The position numbers and the translations under genes are program-made. Of a stretch of DNA of 64,000 bases, positions 25,540-33,197 are shown one piece after another; the first letter of the stretch is position 1, and each line of letters begins with the position of its first letter. The stretch comes from Tolypothrix sp. FACHB-123 (lineage in GTDB: Bacteria > Cyanobacteriota > Cyanobacteriia > Cyanobacteriales > Nostocaceae): positions 62,001 through 126,000 of the forward strand of contig NZ_JACJRE010000007.1 of assembly GCF_014697075.1 (NCBI RefSeq). The letters are read 5' to 3'. The notes beneath the pieces were generated by a model. That model saw nothing but the letters and a program-made list of their open reading frames with translations, had not been told where the DNA came from and ran no database searches.

Positions 25540-26341
25540 AATTAATCAGGCTTGCAAACCATCTACCTCTAATCAAAAAAATTCTCTTATCCTTGGCGTA
25601 CTTGGCGTACTTGGCGGTTCATTAAAAAAAATTAATTTATTAACATTGCTAGCTATAACTATACTCTTCTTATGCTCTACAGACCAAGCTTTAGCACAAC
25701 AATCTACAACCACTACCTTTAATCCCCAAACAATTTTACGAGATGCTTTGCAATGGATTGATAGCCTGGGTTCACTAGGAGCGATCGCTTTTATTACACT
25801 TTACATTATTGCTACCATTGCTTTCTTACCAGGCTCAATTTTAACCCTAGGTGCTGGTGTGGTTTTTGGTGTAGTTTGGGGTTCGATTTATGTATTTATT
25901 GGTGCTACTTTAGGCGCAACTGCGGCTTTTCTCGTAGGACGTTATTTAGCTAGAGGTTGGGTTTCGCGGAAAATCTCAGATAATAAAAAATTTGCGGCTA
26001 TTGATCATGCTGTTGGTAAAGCTGGGCTGAAAATTGTGCTGTTAACCAGACTTTCGCCCATATTTCCCTTTAATTTATTAAACTATGCTTTTGGGATTAC
26101 AGGGGTTTCTTTAAGGGATTATTTTATTGGTTCTGTGGGAATGATTCCGGGAACTATTATGTATGTTTATATCGGTTCTTTAGCTGGTAGTTTGGCAAGA
26201 ATTGGGACTGAATCTCAACCTACTAATCCTACTATACAATGGGCGATTCGGATTATTGGTTTTATTGCAACTGTAGCTGTAACTATTTATATTACTCGCA
26301 TAGCTAGGAAGGCTTTGGATGAGGAGGTTAGTAATAATTAA
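25523..26341 (+). CDS. SNARE-associated/VTT membrane protein 2
   Basis: This paralogue of the preceding gene has 272 residues and the same core (ITLYIIATIAFLPGSILTLG, GATLGATAAFLVGRYLARGW, LLTRLSPIFPFNLLNYAFGI). Its N-terminus is longer and includes SLILGVLGVLGGSLKK, encoded by the dispersed GGCGTACTT-type repeat, followed by a signal-like segment LLTLLAITILFLCSTDQALA. The ATG at 25523 overlaps the previous stop; a second ATG follows directly and another lies at 25532. Operon context as for its neighbour. Confidence 0.88.
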   Translation: MMQMNKINQACKPSTSNQKNSLILGVLGVLGGSLKKINLLTLLAITILFLCSTDQALAQQSTTTTFNPQTILRDALQWIDSLGSLGAIAFITLYIIATIAFLPGSILTLGAGVVFGVVWGSIYVFIGATLGATAAFLVGRYLARGWVSRKISDNKKFAAIDHAVGKAGLKIVLLTRLSPIFPFNLLNYAFGITGVSLRDYFIGSVGMIPGTIMYVYIGSLAGSLARIGTESQPTNPTIQWAIRIIGFIATVAVTIYITRIARKALDEEVSNN

Positions 26342-26407
26342 AATTAGGATTTAGTAAATATAAAAAATATCATGCACAGATAACAGAGACGCAGAGGGGA
26401 AAAATTA

Positions 26408-27955
26408 ATGTCTAATTTAGAAGTTGAGAGAGTAACTGTTCGCCCAATGGATGAGTATAACCAAACTTTGGTATCTCATGTTCATCCACAAGATTGGGTG
26501 AATCCAGAACCAGCGAAAATTTATGATTTGGTAGTAATTGGTGCGGGAACTGCGGGTTTAGTTGTAGCTGCGGGTGCTGCTGGATTGGGTTTAGGTTTAA
26601 AGGTGGCGTTAATTGAAAAGCATCTCATGGGTGGAGATTGCTTAAATGTGGGTTGCGTTCCTTCTAAAACTATTATCCGTTCGGCTCGTGTAATCGGTGA
26701 ACTGTGGGATGGTAAGGAATTAGGAATTAATATTCCCAAAAATATTGATGTTGATTTTTCTGCGGTAATGGCGAGAATGCGCCGCATTAGAGCAGGTATT
26801 AGTCCCCATGATTCGGCGGCGCGATTTCAAAAATTAGGCGTTGATGTTTTTTTAGGTAGTGGGCGATTTACAAGTAAGAATACTGTAGAAGTTGACGGAC
26901 AAATTCTGAGGTTTAAAAAAGCTGTAATTGCTACTGGTGCAAGAGCTGCAAAACCAGAAATTCCTGGAATAGAAAAGGCTGGTTATCTCACAAATGAATC
27001 GGTTTTTTCCCTCATCCAAAAACCGGAACGGTTAGCTGTGATTGGTGGTGGGCCGATTGGTTGCGAATTAGCTCAGGCTTTCCGCCGCTTGGGTTGTGAA
27101 GTTGTGCTTTTTCATCGCAGTTCTCATATCTTAAATAAAGAAGATGCAGAAGCTGCGGAAATTTTGCAAAAGGTTTTAATCAAAGAAGGAATTCGTTTAG
27201 TATTAAATGCCAAATTAGAGGAAGTAGTAACTGTCACCGAAGGTAAGCGACTTTACTTTTCTGCTAATGGACATCGAGATTCTGTAACGGTAGATGAAAT
27301 TTTAGTCGGTGCGGGACGCGCTCCGAATGTGGAAGGTTTAAATTTAGAAGCTGTTAATGTAGAATACGATCAACGCCAAGGCGTAAAAGTTAACGATTAT
27401 CTGCAAACCACAAATCCGAAAATTTATGCGGCTGGTGATATCTGCATGAATTGGAAATTTACTCACGCAGCTGACGCAGCAGCCAGGATTGTGATTAAAA
27501 ATACGCTGTTTTCTCCGTTCGGTTTAGGACGTTCTAAACTCAGCAATTTAATTATGCCTTGGGTAACTTATACTGATCCAGAAATTGCTCATGTGGGAAT
27601 ATCACAGGAGGAAGCTAAGTCCAAAGGTATTGATTTTGAGACGATAAAAATACCTTTTAGTAGTGTAGATCGAGCGATCGCGGATGGTGAAGAATCTGGA
27701 TTCCTGAAAATCCTTCACAGAAAAGGCTCCGATGAAATTATCGGTGCAACTATTGTCGCTCGTCATGCTGGGGAAATGATTTCGGAAGTGACTACAGCTA
27801 TTGTCGGTAAGTTAGGTTTGAATAAATTAAGCGGCGTAATTCATCCCTATCCAACTCAGGCTGAAGCTATTAAAAAAGCAGCTGATGCTTATCGGCGCAC
27901 ACTTCTCACAGAGAATACCAAACGATTGTTGGGATTTTTAACTAAATTATCTTAA
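26408..27955 (+). CDS. Mercuric-reductase-like FAD/NAD(P) disulfide oxidoreductase
   Basis: This 515-residue class I flavoprotein disulfide reductase has an FAD-binding start (YDLVVIGAGTAGLVVAAGAA), the redox-active CxxxxC motif GGDCLNVGCVPSKT, the NAD(P)-binding LAVIGGGPIGCELAQAF, the second FAD segment YAAGDI, and the dimerisation domain ending with GVIHPYPTQAEAIKKAADAY. The C-terminal vicinal cysteines used by true MerA to bind Hg(II) are absent, so mercury reduction is unlikely. It follows the two VTT genes by 66 bp. A decayed duplicate of its 3' end lies at 28716-29128. Confidence 0.9.
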   Translation: MSNLEVERVTVRPMDEYNQTLVSHVHPQDWVNPEPAKIYDLVVIGAGTAGLVVAAGAAGLGLGLKVALIEKHLMGGDCLNVGCVPSKTIIRSARVIGELWDGKELGINIPKNIDVDFSAVMARMRRIRAGISPHDSAARFQKLGVDVFLGSGRFTSKNTVEVDGQILRFKKAVIATGARAAKPEIPGIEKAGYLTNESVFSLIQKPERLAVIGGGPIGCELAQAFRRLGCEVVLFHRSSHILNKEDAEAAEILQKVLIKEGIRLVLNAKLEEVVTVTEGKRLYFSANGHRDSVTVDEILVGAGRAPNVEGLNLEAVNVEYDQRQGVKVNDYLQTTNPKIYAAGDICMNWKFTHAADAAARIVIKNTLFSPFGLGRSKLSNLIMPWVTYTDPEIAHVGISQEEAKSKGIDFETIKIPFSSVDRAIADGEESGFLKILHRKGSDEIIGATIVARHAGEMISEVTTAIVGKLGLNKLSGVIHPYPTQAEAIKKAADAYRRTLLTENTKRLLGFLTKLS

Positions 27956-28014
27956 TCGTGACTAGGTTGTTGCCTACTCTAGGCGTAAACTAAACAAAAG
28001 AAAATTCTGAAAAT

Positions 28015-28212
28015 TTAAGCAAGTAACCCTAATTTTTTACCGTTATCTTTGGCTAAACGAATTAGGTTCTGTCTTTGCTTAGATTCAATTCCAAACCGAT
28101 TGCAAAAATTAGTGATAGTTTGTGCGTGGATACCAATAGCTTTACCACGTAGCTGATTAAATTTAGCCTTACCCATCAATTCACGTACCAATACTACTAA
28201 TGGTGCAAACAT
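28015..28212 (-). CDS. Conserved small basic cyanobacterial protein
   Basis: The 65-residue protein starts MFAPLVVLVRELMGKAKFNQ, continues LRGKAIGIHAQTITNFCNRF, and is lysine/arginine-rich toward its end (RQNLIRLAKDNGKKLGLLA). I remember similar small proteins as widely conserved in cyanobacteria but cannot give a function. It lies 62 bp downstream of psb34 on the same strand, so a shared transcript is likely. Confidence 0.75.
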   Translation of the reverse strand: MFAPLVVLVRELMGKAKFNQLRGKAIGIHAQTITNFCNRFGIESKQRQNLIRLAKDNGKKLGLLA

Positions 28213-28274
28213 TTCTTTTGTCTCCTAATTATCAAAGTTGTTGGTAAATTCTGTGGATATATCTGCAATAGCTA

Positions 28275-28445
28275 TTAGCTAACACCGAAAGCAAGTAAAA
28301 CTAAGGCGCTGAGTAATAAAGTGGCGACTCCAGCCTGAAAGCTATAGCGGCGTTGCTCTTCAGTGGAAGGATATTCTGCATAGTAGATTTGGGGTTCAGT
28401 TGCATAGTTGTTCAATACGCCGTCTTCGTTAATGGTGGTGTACAT
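28275..28445 (-). CDS. psb34: Photosystem II assembly protein Psb34
   Basis: This 56-residue single-pass thylakoid protein begins MYTTINEDGVLNNYATEPQI, continues YYAEYPSTEEQRRYSFQAG, and ends with one hydrophobic helix (VATLLLSALVLLAFGVS). The layout matches the Psb34 (ssl1498-like) family, which binds a PSII assembly intermediate near CP47 and replaces high-light-inducible proteins during maturation. Its length keeps it below common gene-calling limits. It is followed on the same strand by the small basic protein gene. Confidence 0.8.
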   Translation of the reverse strand: MYTTINEDGVLNNYATEPQIYYAEYPSTEEQRRYSFQAGVATLLLSALVLLAFGVS

Positions 28446-28583
28446 AGTTTTTTGCTCTCGTTAACTTATGTAAAATAATGTAACGGAATTGTTACGATTT
28501 GGCAAGAAGACTTGACAAAGAAAAACTAAGATATGCTATCAGGTTTACTTATGAATAAATGTAAAGGCGACAAATTCATCAAG

Positions 28584-28715
28584 AGGTACTGGTACAACCT
28601 GCGGATATTGCTGAGGCGATTGAAGGGTTACCAGAAGCAATGCAGGTTTTAGCCTTTCCCTGATTTGTCTAAGGATCAGGCGATCGCAGGTTAATATTAT
28701 TTTGAGGATTGTAAA
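28584..28715 (+). pseudogene. Remnant of an mgtE 5' segment
   Basis: The sequence matches the intact mgtE at about 30340-30470 (GTACAACC, GAGGCGATTGAAGG, TTACC, GAAGCAATGCA, CTAAGGAT, AGGCGATCGCAG) with frame damage, including the change to TTTCCCTGATTTG. It has neither start nor end and runs directly into a fragment of another gene. Confidence 0.8.
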
Positions 28716-29128
28716 TTGAGCGATCGCTGATGGTGAAGCATCAGGATTGCTGAAAATCCTCCAAAAACAAGGCGTTGATGAAATTCTCGGTGCAATTATT
28801 GTTGCTTGTGATGCTGGGGAGATGATTTCAGAAGTAACTACGGCTATTGTCGGTAAGCTATGTTTGAATAAGGGACTTCCAAGTAAAAAAATATTCCATT
28901 ACTATTGTTCACTGTTGACGGTTGACAGTTGACGGTTAACAGTCAACTGTCAACCGTCAACGACTTGAACGGAATAATTTATTTTTTTGAGTTCCCTAAG
29001 TTCAACGGTATGATTCATTCTTATTCAACTCAGGCTGAAGCTAATAAAAAAGCAGCTGATGCTTATCCGCGTAAACTTCTTACAGATAACACTAAAAGAG
29101 TTTTGAGGTTTTTAACTAAATTCTCTTA
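28716..29128 (+). pseudogene. Remnant of the mercuric-reductase-like gene 3' end, split by a MITE
   Basis: 28716-28871 matches about 27673-27828 of the intact flavoprotein gene, and 28997-29128 matches its last part (GIIHPYPTQAEAIKKAADAY became GMIHSYSTQAEANKKAADAY), including the stop codon. A 125-bp element at 28872-28996 interrupts it. The duplicate has no 5' half, so it cannot make a functional enzyme. Confidence 0.85.
28872..28996. mobile_element. 125-bp MITE-like insertion with a STRR-built hairpin
   Basis: The ends are inverted (GGGACTTCC on the left, GAGTTCCC on the right) and flanked by TAA on both sides (28869-28871 and 28997-28999), consistent with a 3-bp target duplication. The centre holds a perfect inverted repeat with 20-bp arms of TTGACGG/TTGACAG-type heptamers. 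Absence of the insert from the intact parental gene shows that it is an insertion. Confidence 0.8.
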
Positions 29129-29157
29129 AAACTGAAAACTAAACTTGAAAGTTAAAT

Positions 29158-29556
29158 TTAATTTCGGAATCTCTGGAAATTTTGCATATTTTTCTGCCAG
29201 ATTTCTTTTCGTTCTTCTTCTGGCAGGTTTAAGGCTGATGTGATGATAGCAAAGTCGCCTGCTGTCGGTAAAGCCTCCCCTCTAGCAAGAGCTTGCAGAT
29301 TTTTCAACCCACAATATCTGAGTTTTGCTCGGTTGGCGCGAATTAAATCGGAAATTGTTTCTGGTTTAGCTGTTACAGAGGTGTTAGAGTGACAAGAACT
29401 AGCTTTTTTATTTATCCAATCTTGAGTCATTTGCTCTAAAGCATCGCTTTGAAATATATTCAAACTGGCACACATGCTTTTGAACTCTAGAGCTAACTCA
29501 AGTGGAATGTAACTGCCGATTTGCTTGTAATCTTCACAATGCTTTCTGTTAGTCAT
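29158..29556 (-). CDS. Hypothetical small protein, possibly DNA-binding
   Basis: I do not recognise the family. The 132 residues have an N-terminal segment like a ribbon-helix-helix (GSYIPLELALEFKSMCASLN, IFQSDALEQMTQDWIN) and a C-terminal helical part (TISDLIRANRAKLRYCGLKN, LQALARGEALPTAGDFAIIT) that looks like an XRE-type helix-turn-helix fragment. A plasmid-type or accessory regulator is possible. It stands alone next to the remnant region and upstream of a long AT-rich gap. Confidence 0.6.
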   Translation of the reverse strand: MTNRKHCEDYKQIGSYIPLELALEFKSMCASLNIFQSDALEQMTQDWINKKASSCHSNTSVTAKPETISDLIRANRAKLRYCGLKNLQALARGEALPTAGDFAIITSALNLPEEERKEIWQKNMQNFQRFRN

Positions 29557-30214
29557 ATTCTTAAACTTACTAAAATTGTCTGCCTGTTTTGGCTTCTCTG
29601 AATTAATTTTGAGAAACCGGACATTGTGTGAATGTCATATCTAAATCGACATGCTCATAGAAAAAATGTTCCGATAAAATAACTAAACTCCATGTACTTT
29701 TTTTGTTAATTTTTATGATTATACTTACTATAAAAACCAAAAAATAATGAATAATTTGTCATTGCTTACTGTGTAATTAATTACGGGAAGACAACCCAAA
29801 TCCTAACAGGAAGAGCTTTTCCGCCTGCTGGCAATATTTATGATAGAGCAATCACAAGTTATTAAAAATGTCAATTTCGGAAATGATTTTTAGCATTTAT
29901 AAGCTACTAAATATTACTAGAAGCGTATTGTACAAAACTTTATCCACTACACATAACAACGAGCAATGCAAATAATTGCATTTGTATGCATAAACTATTT
30001 ATCAAGATTACAAATAAATTTTTAGCAAAAAATTAAATAATTTTATTAAAAAAATGCATCTTCTTATTCCAGAGAGCTTTTATCGCAATTATCTGAGTTA
30101 TTGGGGAAATATAAAAGATTGGATATTTTTTTAGTAAAAATTTTATCCAGATAAAGTTAATGCAATTATATTGTGTAGCAACCTTGTTGAAACTGCTTGA
30201 GGAAAGTGTAATTT
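29557..30214. other. AT-rich 658-bp region upstream of mgtE
   Basis: No gene, tandem repeat or known riboswitch could be recognised. It is long enough to hold a regulated leader for mgtE; some poly-A/T tracts (30000-30130) are present. A GAGGAAAG ribosome-binding site lies at 30199-30206 before the GTG start. Confidence 0.5.
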
Positions 30215-31615
30215 GTGACAGAAATAAATAATTTATCCTCTAATCTCCCAGATATGTCGCGCAGAGAACTGCGAGATTTAGTACGAATTCAGCTACAAAT
30301 GCTGTTAGAACAGGGAGATTTACCCGGCGCAAAAGCGATTTTAGTACCTGTACAACCGCCAGACATTGCGGAGGCGATTGAAGGCTTACCGGAAGCAATG
30401 CACGCTTTAGCGTTTCGCTTGCTGTCTAAGGATGAGGCGATCGCAGTTTATGAATATCTCGATTATTCTATTCAAGAACGGCTAATTGAAGAACTCAGAA
30501 GCCAAGAAGTCCGGGATATTGTCGATAAAATGTCTCCAGACGATCGCGCCAGACTATTTGACGAACTCCCCGCCAAAATCGTCAATCGCCTTCTCGAACA
30601 ACTCAGTCCAGCAGAACGCACTGCTACAGCCCAACTTTTGGGTTATGAGGCTGATATGGCTGGGCGAATTATGACCCCAGAATTAATTTCCCTGAAAGAA
30701 AATTTTACGGTATATCAGGCCCTAGAGCGCATACGCCGCCTAGCTAAGGCTAGTGAAATCATTTATTATCTTTACGTCACTGACACAGCCAGAAGATTAA
30801 CAGGGATTGTGTCTTTGCGGGAATTGGTAACATCTCAACCCGAAGAATTAATTGGTGAGATTATGACCCGTGATGTGGTGTTTGTCTACACCGACACGGA
30901 TCAAGAAGAAGTTGCCAGATTAATCCAAAGATATGATTTTTTAGCCGTACCTGTGGTAGATCGAGAACAGCGTCTCGTCGGTATTATTACGGTTGATGAT
31001 GTGATCGATATTCTACAACAGGAAACTACAGAAGATATCTACGCCGTAGGTGGTGGGGTGCAATCAGGCGGCGATAATTATTTTCAGATGAATTTAATGG
31101 ATGTTGCGCGTAAACGGGTTGTGTGGTTACTTGTGTTATTAATTACCAATACAGTAACGGGAACAATTATTAAATCTCAGGAAGATATATTAGCCAAAGT
31201 CGTTACACTGACAGCTTTTATTCCCTTATTGACTGGTACTGGTGGTAATGTTGGGGCGCAATCTTCCACAGTAGTGATCCGTGGGATGAACACCGAAGAG
31301 ATTAGATTGTTAGGGCCATTGCAGGTAATTGGCAGAGAAGCGATCGCTGGTACATTATTAGGAATCATGTTAGGTAGCATTGCTACAGTCTGGGCTTACT
31401 TTCTGCAAGGGAAATTAGAAGTTGCGATCGCTGTTGGCACTAGTTTAGTAGCAATTTCTGTCTTAGCTTCAATTTCCGGTTCAGCGCTACCGTTTTTATT
31501 CCGCCTACTGCGCTTAGATCCAGCCTTGATGTCAGCGCCATTTATTACTACAGCCGTTGATGTCCTTGGGGTGTTGATTTACTTTAATTTGGCGCGAGTG
31601 ATTTTAAAGTTATGA
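30215..31615 (+). CDS. mgtE: Magnesium transporter MgtE
   Basis: MgtE is a Mg2+-gated magnesium channel of the inner membrane. The 466 residues show the cytoplasmic N domain (about 1-140, HALAFRLLSKDEAIAVYEYL, PDDRARLFDELPAK), a CBS pair (about 145-265, TDTDQEEVARLIQRYDFLAV, GIITVDDVIDILQQE), a connecting helix, and five hydrophobic segments from about 300 with the conserved PLLTGTGGNVGAQSSTVVIR pore region. The start is GTG at 30215 behind GAGGAAAG. A decayed copy of its early part lies at 28584-28715. Confidence 0.96.
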   Translation: MTEINNLSSNLPDMSRRELRDLVRIQLQMLLEQGDLPGAKAILVPVQPPDIAEAIEGLPEAMHALAFRLLSKDEAIAVYEYLDYSIQERLIEELRSQEVRDIVDKMSPDDRARLFDELPAKIVNRLLEQLSPAERTATAQLLGYEADMAGRIMTPELISLKENFTVYQALERIRRLAKASEIIYYLYVTDTARRLTGIVSLRELVTSQPEELIGEIMTRDVVFVYTDTDQEEVARLIQRYDFLAVPVVDREQRLVGIITVDDVIDILQQETTEDIYAVGGGVQSGGDNYFQMNLMDVARKRVVWLLVLLITNTVTGTIIKSQEDILAKVVTLTAFIPLLTGTGGNVGAQSSTVVIRGMNTEEIRLLGPLQVIGREAIAGTLLGIMLGSIATVWAYFLQGKLEVAIAVGTSLVAISVLASISGSALPFLFRLLRLDPALMSAPFITTAVDVLGVLIYFNLARVILKL

Positions 31616-31633
31616 GTAGTTATGAATATTAGG

Positions 31634-32203
31634 CTATTCACTTAGGCAACTGAAGAGTTGAGCAATGGTAAGGTGAAAAGACTCAGCAAAGGATGGAACA
31701 GGAATGCGATCGCTTTGTTGTTCAAAGATAGCGAGAGTGCGATCGGCAAAATAGACAAACACGAGTTCCTCTTCTGGATCAATCAACCAACCCATCTGTG
31801 TACCATGTGCCAGACAATGGAGGATATTACGGACGACTTTAGTTTGGCTTTGCTCAGGGGAAAGGATTTCAATTGTCCAATCAGGCGCTATCAAGAACGC
31901 ATTCGCTACTTTACCGTTCTCGTCACGCGGTATGCGTTCCCAAGTAAAAACTGCAACATCCGGGACAAGAGAGCGATCGCCAAAAGTGCAGCGTAATTCG
32001 GGATACGCACGCGCGATCCGATTTGGTTTTAGCACCATGTTCACAGATGAAACTAAATCTCCCTGAACTGTGCTATGTTTTCCTTGAGGCATAGGCTTTT
32101 GGATAATCTCACCATTGATGAATTCACTGGCGGGTTTCGTTTCTGGTAACTGGAGAAATTCTTCCAGAGTTAAGGGTTTACTAGGAGTTTGAACCATTGC
32201 CAA
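31634..32203 (-). CDS. Uma2 family (DUF820) restriction-endonuclease-like protein 1
   Basis: This 189-residue protein has the PD-(D/E)XK-like fold of the Uma2 family, which is very abundant in cyanobacteria and of unknown role. Family features are PLTLEEFLQLPETKPASEFI, NGEIIQKPMPQGKHS, the acidic catalytic-like LVPDVAVFTWERIP and APDWTIEILSPEQSQTKV, then GTQMGWLIDPEEELVFVYF. A second, shorter-related member follows at 32272-32952 on the same strand. Confidence 0.9.
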   Translation of the reverse strand: MAMVQTPSKPLTLEEFLQLPETKPASEFINGEIIQKPMPQGKHSTVQGDLVSSVNMVLKPNRIARAYPELRCTFGDRSLVPDVAVFTWERIPRDENGKVANAFLIAPDWTIEILSPEQSQTKVVRNILHCLAHGTQMGWLIDPEEELVFVYFADRTLAIFEQQSDRIPVPSFAESFHLTIAQLFSCLSE

Positions 32204-32271
32204 TTCAGGTGGTAAAAAAAGCAGTATTTTATCTTTATCTTAAATATTGAATTCCTTGAATTAGTAATTCA

Positions 32272-32952
32272 TTAAATTGAATCAGGGTCAATATTTAACT
32301 CCCGCAATTTTGCAGCCAAACGTGCAGCTTTTTGATTGGCCTGTTCTGCTGCTTCTTCTGGTGACGGCACTAATTGACCTTCTGCTGTAAAAAATCGCAA
32401 GAATCCCTGTTCAATTCCCAGATATAAACCTAACTGATGACTCCACAAATGTCCTAGTTCATTTGCTTGTAGAGGTTGATATACACCATCTACTAAATGA
32501 AATCCAGCAAATTCTAATGTATATGGATCAAACCAAAAATAATCCAGCGTGCGGAAAGTATTTTGATAAAGTTCTTTTTTCAATCCTTTATCAGTATTAG
32601 CAGTTGAGTCTGAAAGAATTTCCACAATTACATTGGGATATTTACCATCTTCTTCCCAAAGCACCCAACTTTTACGAGTTTTGCGTTCCGTTCCCAAGAC
32701 TACAAAAAAATCAGGGCCGCGAAATTTTTCTGACTTGCTTTGATGGGGGCTGTAGTAAATAGTCAAGTTACCAGCAGCGTAAAAATCATTTCTGTCTCGC
32801 CACAGCCATTCTAGACAGCTGAGAAGTAGGATTATTTGTCGTAGATGTAGTTCTGTTTCCAAGGGAGGCTCGTCACTATATAAATCGCCAGGGGGAAATA
32901 TCACCTCTTGGGAGATGCTTTCAGTAGAATCTAATTCTTGCGTAATCCCCAT
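32272..32952 (-). CDS. Uma2 family (DUF820) protein 2
   Basis: The 226-residue family member has GPDFFVVLGTERKTRKSWVL, PNVIVEILSDSTANTDKGLK, LDYFWFDPYTLEFAGFHLVD and a C-terminal coiled coil (EEAAEQANQKAARLAAKLRE) typical of the longer Uma2 subgroup. It precedes the other Uma2 gene by 68 bp on the same strand. The nuclease-like residues appear conserved, but substrates are unknown for the family. Confidence 0.9.
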   Translation of the reverse strand: MGITQELDSTESISQEVIFPPGDLYSDEPPLETELHLRQIILLLSCLEWLWRDRNDFYAAGNLTIYYSPHQSKSEKFRGPDFFVVLGTERKTRKSWVLWEEDGKYPNVIVEILSDSTANTDKGLKKELYQNTFRTLDYFWFDPYTLEFAGFHLVDGVYQPLQANELGHLWSHQLGLYLGIEQGFLRFFTAEGQLVPSPEEAAEQANQKAARLAAKLRELNIDPDSI

Positions 32953-33022
32953 AAAGTTTAGACAGCATCATAGGTTAATGGGTTTATTTTAGCTTTCTCT
33001 CGTCTTGGTGGTGATTATATTC

Positions 33023-33172
33023 TAGAGGGCATGGCATTGCCATACCCCTACAATCTGTCGCATTCTTTTTTCAAATTGGTATCAGAATTTTATCGCATAA
33101 AATTTCTATTTAATAATAAATACAAAGATTATGAATAAGGGCATAGCATTGCTATACCCTACAAAAAAATAT
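33023..33172. repeat. Two copies of a GGGCATGGCATTGCC-type palindrome
   Basis: AGGGCATGGCATTGCCATACCCCTAC (in short: a palindrome centred on GGCATTGCC) at 33026-33051 and a diverged AGGGCATAGCATTGCTATACCCTAC at 33138-33162. A third member in opposite sense lies at 48024-48053, and both it and the first are followed by AAATTGGTATCA. Confidence 0.7.
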
Positions 33173-33197
33173 TGTCGGAAAATTGCGTGATTTGATA

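Noticed and set aside
26408-27955. True mercuric reductase merA
   Set aside because: The C-terminal vicinal cysteines needed for Hg(II) handling are missing and no mer genes are near.
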